Of a stretch of DNA of 13,578 bases, positions 6,671 through 10,892 are shown piece by piece. Both the position numbers and the translations under genes were made by a program. Position 1 is the first letter of the stretch; the number at the start of each line of letters is the position of its first letter. Source of the DNA: Bacillota bacterium (lineage in GTDB: Bacteria; Bacillota; Clostridia; Christensenellales; SZUA-584). Under the pieces are notes generated by a model. The model was not told the origin of the DNA and did no database searches. It saw only the letters and a list, made by a program, of their open reading frames with translations. The DNA lies in the NCBI GenBank assembly GCA_023415915.1, contig JAEZIZ010000122.1, forward strand, positions 1 to 13,578. Direction: 5' to 3'.

Positions 6671-7518
6671 ATTTCCGCCCCTTTCTTTTCGTGATATATC
6701 ATTATCTCTTCTATGCTCGGCGGCTCGACAGCGAGCCCTTCGCCGCTATTAAGGTCGGCGGTTCGTATAAGCCCGGCAATGCCAAACGCATGCTCCTTAT
6801 ATGAGATAAATAAAGGCAATAAATCTTTAAGCTGCTCCCGCTTGCCCTGCACCATGCGATACTTGGCAATGAGGTCGTCTTTAGCACAGCTTTCTATTAT
6901 GAGGCCGTTTTTAATGTACGTTATATAGTCGGCGCATTTTTCAAGGTCGCTGGTGATATGCGTAGAGAAAAGTATGCTGCGCTCGCCTACTTCTATGAGC
7001 TCCTGGAACAACCCGAGCAAATCGTCGCGCGCGACAGGGTCTAAGCCGCTCGTAGGCTCGTCGAGCAGTAAGAGTTTTGCGTTGTGCGAAAGCGCGAGCG
7101 CAAGCGAATATTTTACGCGCATGCCGTTTGAGAGCTCTTCCACCTTTTTGCTTTCGTCTATTCCGAAGCGCTGTATATACGACTTATAGGTATCGTTGTC
7201 CCAGTGCGTGTAGAAACGGCTTGCAACATCAGTGATTTTCCATATCCTGCTCTTGATGTAATAGTCGACGCCGCCGAAAATAAATCCTATCTGCTGCTTT
7301 AATTCCAGCTCGTTATGAGTAAAATCCTTTCCGAACATTTTAACTGTGCCGCCGTCTTTCTGCACGAGGTTGAGCATAGACTTCAGCGTCGTAGTCTTGC
7401 CCGCGCCGTTGCTGCCTATAAAGCCCATTATATACCCGCTCTCCAGCGAAAAGGAAACGTCCTTTAAGGCGAACTTCTCATACTTTTTACATAAGTTTTC
7501 AACCGATAATATCTCCAT
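6667..7518 (-). CDS. ABC transporter ATP-binding protein
   Basis: Length is 283 aa. Walker A GSNGAGKTT is at residues 35-43, the signature LSNGM at 129-133 (Asn replaces the first Gly of LSGGQ), Walker B LLLLDEPTSGLD at 149-160 and the switch His at 187. The region where the Q-loop glutamine normally sits reads IGFIFGGVDYY, without the usual Gln, as in many YtrB/EcsA-like proteins. The C-terminal 80 residues extend beyond the core domain. First gene of the operon; GGAGG stands 12 bp before the ATG, a slightly long spacing. It partners with the downstream permease and is probably controlled by the GntR regulator encoded last. Related operons (ytr in Bacillus) respond to wall-active antibiotics; a similar role is only an inference. 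Confidence 0.9.
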   Translation of the reverse strand: MEILSVENLCKKYEKFALKDVSFSLESGYIMGFIGSNGAGKTTTLKSMLNLVQKDGGTVKMFGKDFTHNELELKQQIGFIFGGVDYYIKSRIWKITDVASRFYTHWDNDTYKSYIQRFGIDESKKVEELSNGMRVKYSLALALSHNAKLLLLDEPTSGLDPVARDDLLGLFQELIEVGERSILFSTHITSDLEKCADYITYIKNGLIIESCAKDDLIAKYRMVQGKREQLKDLLPLFISYKEHAFGIAGLIRTADLNSGEGLAVEPPSIEEIMIYHEKKGAEI

Positions 7519-7540
7519 TTAACAGATTAACCTCCAAAAC

Positions 7541-7589
7541 TGTGTATACCGTATATGCACAATGTATCACTTGGTATTGCTTATGTCAA
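7541..7589 (-). promoter_or_regulatory. Promoter and overlapping operator of the ABC/GntR operon
   Basis: Read on the minus strand: -35 TTGACA (7589-7584), 17-bp spacer, -10 TACATT (7566-7561). Directly downstream, covering the predicted transcription start, is an imperfect 21-bp palindrome (7541-7561) of the form TGTG-n-ATA-n5-TAT-n-CACA. GntR/YtrA-type sites are AT-rich GTATA/TATAC palindromes near the start point, so this is the best candidate for autorepression by the operon's own regulator. Confidence 0.6.
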
Positions 7590-7659
7590 GTAATGTTTTA
7601 ATATTTTTCACCTAAAAACCGGCTCGGCAAAAATGTTTCTGTAAAAACTCGAAATCGTA

Positions 7660-7665
7660 TATAAT
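7660..7665 (+). promoter_or_regulatory. -10 box of the FMN reductase/M15 peptidase unit
   Basis: A consensus TATAAT at 7660-7665 lies 20 bp before the ATG at 7686. No good -35 is found at 16-18 bp. If used, the 5' leader would be only about 14 bases, just enough for the GGGGG ribosome site. Confidence 0.4.
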
Positions 7666-7685
7666 ATCCAAAAGGGGGCGTGAAT

Positions 7686-8234
7686 ATGGCAGAGATGGTA
7701 AAGATACTGGGAATAACGGGGAGCTTAAGGCGCGGTTCATACAATATGGCGGCACTTAAGGCTGCTAATGAGCTGCTGCCCGAAGGAGCCAGTATGGAGA
7801 TAGCGGACCTGTCGGCGATACCGCTGCTTAACGAGGACGAAGAGGCAAAGGGCATTCCCGTCGCGGCGGAAGAATTCAGGCGCTGCGTCAAAGAAGCCGA
7901 CGCGCTGCTGATAAGCACGCCGGAATACAATTATTCGATACCGCCCGCGCTGAAAAACGCGCTCGACTGGGCTTCGCGCGGCGACGACGCGCCCGTGCAT
8001 GGCAAGCCTGGTGCGATAATGAGCGCTTCGCCGGGGCTATTGGGCGGCTCGAGGGCGCAGTACCAGTTAAGGCAGATGTGCGTGGCGCTGGACGTTAAAG
8101 TGCTGAATAAGCCCGAGGTGTTTATTAGCGGCGCGCACCTAAAGTTCGACGATAACGGCAACCTTAAGGACGAGCGTACAAAGAGGGCTATAGCAAAGCT
8201 GCTCAAGGCGCTTGTGGATTTTGCAAAGGCTTAA
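7686..8234 (+). CDS. NAD(P)H-dependent FMN reductase, ChrR/YieF-like
   Basis: Length is 182 aa from ATG 7686; a GTG at 7680 in the same frame is too close to the AAGGGGG ribosome site. GSLRRGSYN at residues 12-20 is the FMN-phosphate loop, and STPEYNYSIPPALKNALDW at 77-95 is the hallmark of the NADPH-dependent FMN reductase (ChrR, azoreductase/quinone reductase) family. Length and motif order match a full, intact enzyme. Members reduce quinones, chromate and azo dyes through bound FMN; the natural substrate here is unknown. It is divergent from the ABC operon and 22 bp upstream of the M15 peptidase lipoprotein, so both are probably one transcript. Confidence 0.9.
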   Translation: MAEMVKILGITGSLRRGSYNMAALKAANELLPEGASMEIADLSAIPLLNEDEEAKGIPVAAEEFRRCVKEADALLISTPEYNYSIPPALKNALDWASRGDDAPVHGKPGAIMSASPGLLGGSRAQYQLRQMCVALDVKVLNKPEVFISGAHLKFDDNGNLKDERTKRAIAKLLKALVDFAKA

Positions 8235-8256
8235 TATTCATTTTGGAGGGTAGTGC

Positions 8257-9057
8257 TTGAAAGCGTGTTTGATAACAGCGGCGGCCCTGCTTGCATTGCT
8301 GCTAGCGGGTTGCTCGCAGCAGTCGGTTATTGCAAGCTCCGCGCCGACGCAGGCGGAAACGCCGGCGCCTTCTTTGAAGGCTACTTTGCCGCCCTCTCCT
8401 ACGCCCGTAAAGACGACGCAGCCCGAGCCTGAGCCTACGCCCGAAGAAAAGGGCAAGGTGGTGATAGCGGACGGTTTTTATTACATTGAACTCAGCGACG
8501 AGATAAAGGAAAGGATAACGGGACTGAGCTATCCGGCGGACGGTACCGATTGCAAGATAAGTTATGACGACCTAAATTACATTAAGCTGAAGCACTACGA
8601 CTTTGAAGGCCGCGTACACGGCGGCGAGCTGATAGTAAACAAGGCGCTGGCCGACGAGGTGACGAATATATTCTACGAGCTGTATAAGGGGAAATACCCC
8701 TTGACCTCGGTCAAGCTGGTTGACGATTTCGGGCAGCCGGGCGACGACACGCTTTCGATGGAAGCGAACAACACGTCCGCGTTCTGCTACCGCACGGTGT
8801 TCGGCGGGGGACATCTCTCGCGCCACAGCTACGGCGCGGCAATAGATATAAATCCGCTGTATAACCCTTACCTCGACGACGGCAGGATAGCGCCTTTAAC
8901 CGGCGCGCCGTACGCCGACCGTGCGAAGGACTTCCCCGGCAAGATAGACCATAGTGACCTCGCGTATAAGCTGTTTAAAAAGTACGGCTGGGAATGGGGC
9001 GGAGACTGGAGAGGCGACAAGGATTATCAGCATTTCTCGAAAGACTTAGGATACTAG
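8257..9057 (+). CDS. M15 family peptidase lipoprotein (D,D-carboxypeptidase or endopeptidase type)
   Basis: Length is 266 aa. The start is TTG 8257: an in-frame TAG at 8251 excludes anything earlier, and GGAGGG stands 6 bp upstream. A short signal with lipobox LAGC puts the lipidated Cys at residue 19. Residues 20-65 are a Pro/Thr/Glu-rich linker. The catalytic domain has SRHSYGAAIDINP (zinc ligands His190 and Asp197) and DYQHF (His259), with WEWGGDW carrying the likely catalytic acidic residue near 246. This is the M15 pattern SxHxxGxAxD...H, closest to the M15C (L-Ala-D-Glu peptidase/CwlK-like) type judging by WxWGGDW, so calling it VanY would be too precise. It probably trims peptidoglycan at the outer face of the membrane. 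Confidence 0.88.
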   Translation: MKACLITAAALLALLLAGCSQQSVIASSAPTQAETPAPSLKATLPPSPTPVKTTQPEPEPTPEEKGKVVIADGFYYIELSDEIKERITGLSYPADGTDCKISYDDLNYIKLKHYDFEGRVHGGELIVNKALADEVTNIFYELYKGKYPLTSVKLVDDFGQPGDDTLSMEANNTSAFCYRTVFGGGHLSRHSYGAAIDINPLYNPYLDDGRIAPLTGAPYADRAKDFPGKIDHSDLAYKLFKKYGWEWGGDWRGDKDYQHFSKDLGY

Positions 9058-9162
9058 GCCGGCACTAAACTATCAAGGATTTAACCCGACGAAGAATAAT
9101 TGTACGAGGACGGTGTGCGGGAAGTGGAAGAGGAGATAGAAAAGCTCGGCAGGAAGAAGTAG
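9058..9162 (+). pseudogene. Possible decayed C-terminal coding remnant
   Basis: Immediately after the M15 stop, the same frame reads AGTKLSRI, stop, PDEE, stop, then 20 codons of very protein-like acidic/basic helix ending EVEEEIEKLGRKK and a TAG at 9160-9162. This looks like the 3' end of a gene broken by stops, and it precedes the terminator at 9208 just as a real last gene would. The parent family is not recognised; chance cannot be excluded for so short a stretch. Confidence 0.3.
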
Positions 9163-9207
9163 TGCTCGCCATTTCACTGAGCGATTCGGCGCGATATAGC
9201 GTAAATT

Positions 9208-9238
9208 AAAACCGGGAACAGCGGTGCGCCCGGTTTTT
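9208..9238 (+). terminator. Intrinsic terminator of the FMN reductase/M15 peptidase unit
   Basis: AAAACCGGG (9208-9216) and CCCGGTTTT (9229-9237) form a perfect 9-bp stem around a 12-base loop. The T run within and after the right arm, and the A run on the left, make it potentially bidirectional, so it could also end the minus-strand methyltransferase transcript. Confidence 0.85.
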
Positions 9239-9251
9239 ATACGTGGCTTCT

Positions 9252-9316
9252 GGCAAGCCGTGAGTCTTGGCGGGGTAAAAATCGGGGTCCCCGACAAGTC
9301 GTAAGGCTTGGTGGGG
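9252..9316 (+). repeat. Dispersed hairpin repeat, copies A (degenerate) and B
   Basis: Copy B: CCCC (9289-9292) through GGGG (9313-9316), stem closed by the loop GTAA (9301-9304), preceded by CGGGGT. Copy A: GGCAAGCC, loop GTGA (9260-9263), GTCTTGGCGGGG ending 9275, with a degraded left half. The two ends are 41 bp apart. The same unit occurs twice at 10370-10445, on the other side of the methyltransferase gene. Both copies lie just downstream of the methyltransferase stop. Confidence 0.75.
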
Positions 9317-9324
9317 TGAAGCCG

Positions 9325-10335
9325 TTAAGCGCGGGACGAATAGTATTTCTTAACCGCACCGAAGAACGCGTCGATATTCTCCCAGCTTGAGGTGGGAGGT
9401 ATATCACAGCCCGACGATATAACGAAGTTTTTATAGCCGCCGCATTTTTCCAGCAGCTGTGTCGTTTCGCGGCTTATCGACTCGGGAGTGCCGTTCTTGA
9501 ACTGGCCTGCGGGGTCTATGTTGCCCATCGCGATTTTATCCTGCGGGAATATTCTTAGCACTTCCAGCATGGACACGGCGTTACCGAAATGATACATGTC
9601 AGCTCCTGTTTTCAGTATCGAATCTATGAGCCTTATGGTTGAGTTGCCGCAGTTGTGGTATACGACCGCGAAGCTGTCGCTCTTTACGGCGTCGGCTATG
9701 CGGCGGATATACGGCGTTGAGAACTCTTCGCAAAGTTCGGGGGAGAGCAGTCCGGCAAGCGGCTCCGCAATTACTACTCCGTCCGCGCCCGCCTCTTTAT
9801 ATGCCGAAGCGTATTTGATAAGGAATTGCGTGGTCTTCTCGAGAGTGATATGCACCATTTCCGGCTCTTCATAAAACGCTATCATCGCCTCCGATACGCC
9901 GATAAGCCTGCCGGCGAGAGAGAGCGAACCTATTATGCCCGACAGCACCGGCCGGTCGGTTATCTTGCGCTTTGCTTTCGCTATCGACTCGATATATAAC
10001 GCTATCCTGCCCTTGTCCGTGCCCGGCACGGCGAGCGCTTCCGCGCTTTCTTTGCTTGTGACGATGCTCCCGAGTACCGAGGGTACCTCGTCGGGTGAAA
10101 AGCGTACGTTGGAGCCGAACGCTTCGGCCTCTACGGAGAGGTCCATCATGCTGACCGCCGCCGCCGCGTCAGTGCACTGCGCTACAAGCCTCATGCCTTC
10201 CGAAATAGTGTCGCTGCTTGCAATAAGCTTGTCTACCCCTATGTTCAAAAGCTGCACCGCAGGATATGACAGTATAGGCAGCGGCTTTTTTGCTTTTGCC
10301 TCAAGAAGTTCTTCAATCCATTTTTTCATGTCCAT
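9325..10335 (-). CDS. MtaA/UroD-type methyltransferase (uroporphyrinogen decarboxylase family)
   Basis: Length is 336 aa from ATG 10335 (MDMKKWIEELLEA); the open frame continues to a TTG at 10380 inside a hairpin repeat, which is rejected. The protein has the TIM-barrel pattern of the UroD/MtaA/CmuA group. YHNCGNS places His227-x-Cys229, and SSGCDIPP places Cys310; this HxC...C set is the zinc site of MtaA-like corrinoid methyltransferases, absent from true uroporphyrinogen decarboxylase. The likely reaction is transfer of a methyl group between a corrinoid protein and a thiol, but no corrinoid-binding protein or partner methyltransferase is in the window, so the substrate is unknown. It is a single-gene unit bracketed by two pairs of the same hairpin repeat. 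GGACAGGT about 10 bp upstream is a modest ribosome site. Confidence 0.85.
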   Translation of the reverse strand: MDMKKWIEELLEAKAKKPLPILSYPAVQLLNIGVDKLIASSDTISEGMRLVAQCTDAAAAVSMMDLSVEAEAFGSNVRFSPDEVPSVLGSIVTSKESAEALAVPGTDKGRIALYIESIAKAKRKITDRPVLSGIIGSLSLAGRLIGVSEAMIAFYEEPEMVHITLEKTTQFLIKYASAYKEAGADGVVIAEPLAGLLSPELCEEFSTPYIRRIADAVKSDSFAVVYHNCGNSTIRLIDSILKTGADMYHFGNAVSMLEVLRIFPQDKIAMGNIDPAGQFKNGTPESISRETTQLLEKCGGYKNFVISSGCDIPPTSSWENIDAFFGAVKKYYSSRA

Positions 10336-10369
10336 AATCAAGCTACCTGTCCTTACTTTATTGTTAATG

Positions 10370-10445
10370 CGGGTTCCCAAAAAAGCCGTGAGGCTTTTTA
10401 GGGTGTAAATACGGGGTCCCCAAAAAGTCGTGAGGCTTTTTGGGG
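10370..10445 (+). repeat. Dispersed hairpin repeat, copies C and D
   Basis: Copy C: hairpin 10376-10403, with GCC/GGC and A5/T5 arms around loop GTGA (10388-10391). Copy D: hairpin 10418-10445, CCCCAAAAAG pairing perfectly with CTTTTTGGGG around TC-GTGA-GG. Each is preceded by CGGG(G/T)T and followed by GGGTGTAnATA. The hairpin ends are 42 bp apart, the same period as copies A and B. No T run follows, so these are not ordinary terminators. Confidence 0.8.
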
Positions 10446-10632
10446 TGTAGATATAATAGTATAACCAAACAAGGCATGATTCTTGTAAAAATAAACGGTT
10501 TTTTGGAAAAAAGTCTTCCCGCTATAAAATTCGTATAATATAAAAGTACGTATAAACGGCTTTATATTTATGATACAAAATGCGCCGCTGCAGCGCTATA
10601 AAGGAAATTACAAGAAAAATGAAGCTAATATA
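10446..10632. other. AT-rich intergenic segment without supported features
   Basis: This stretch, part of the roughly 560-bp gap between the methyltransferase start and the surface-protein start, holds two isolated TATAAT strings (10452-10457 and 10534-10539) without matching -35 boxes and no convincing ORF. A promoter for the minus-strand methyltransferase should lie here or inside the repeats, but I could not identify one with standard spacing. Confidence 0.4.
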
Positions 10633-10662
10633 TTGACAGAATGAGGGGGAGAATGTTATAAT
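10633..10662 (+). promoter_or_regulatory. Sigma-A promoter of the riboswitch leader
   Basis: Perfect TTGACA (10633-10638), an 18-bp spacer and perfect TATAAT (10657-10662). Transcription should start near 10669, about 60 bases before the riboswitch aptamer and about 225 bases before the ATG. Both boxes are full consensus, so basal initiation is expected to be strong and control is left to the leader. Confidence 0.8.
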
Positions 10663-10730
10663 TGCACAAACTGAATACACTGGTTACAGCAACATTCATA
10701 ACACCATTCACAGTACCATTAAGAGTAAAC

Positions 10731-10802
10731 GGCAAACTCACCGAAAGGTGGGGACGCAAAGCACGAAGTCTAAAGTTTTATAACTATGACCGTTCGGCTG
10801 CC
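10731..10802 (+). promoter_or_regulatory. GEMM-I cyclic-di-GMP riboswitch aptamer
   Basis: The sequence follows the GEMM-I pattern in order: GGCAAAC (10731-10737); P2 hairpin CACC-GAAA-GGTG (10739-10750) with its GNRA loop; the conserved GGGACGCAAAGC (10751-10762); P3 formed by CGAAGTC (10764-10770) with GAC-CG-TTCG (10788-10796) around the CTAAAG...ACTATG internal part; and the closing TGCC (10799-10802) that pairs with GGCA (10731-10734) as P1. The known ligand of this class is cyclic-di-GMP; a minority of GEMM-I members prefer cGAMP, which I cannot exclude by eye. It controls the surface-protein gene at 10893. Confidence 0.9.
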
Positions 10803-10831
10803 TCTTTCCATTGAGGCAGCCTTTTATTTTT
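10796..10831 (+). terminator. Riboswitch expression-platform terminator
   Basis: GGCTGCCTC (10796-10804), an 8-base loop and GAGGCAGCC (10813-10821) form a perfect 9-bp stem followed by TTTTATTTTT. The left arm contains the TGCC (10799-10802) that closes the riboswitch P1 helix, so ligand-bound aptamer and terminator are mutually exclusive. This predicts read-through when ligand is bound. Confidence 0.88.
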
Positions 10832-10892
10832 CTCGGATAAGGCATGGTGTTAAAGGGGACAGCAACTTTTCAGTGTGAAAAGGAGGAAATGT

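Noticed and set aside
10336..10380. TTG start for the methyltransferase at 10380
   Set aside because: It would place the first codon inside hairpin repeat C, with no ribosome site; ATG 10335 gives the expected N-terminus.
9252..10445. CRISPR-like array from the repeated hairpins
   Set aside because: Only two pairs of copies about 1 kb apart, degenerate, with no unique spacers of regular length and no cas gene.
10418..10445. Hairpin copy D as an intrinsic terminator
   Set aside because: The stem is strong but followed by TGTAGATA instead of a T run, and it occurs as part of a repeat family.
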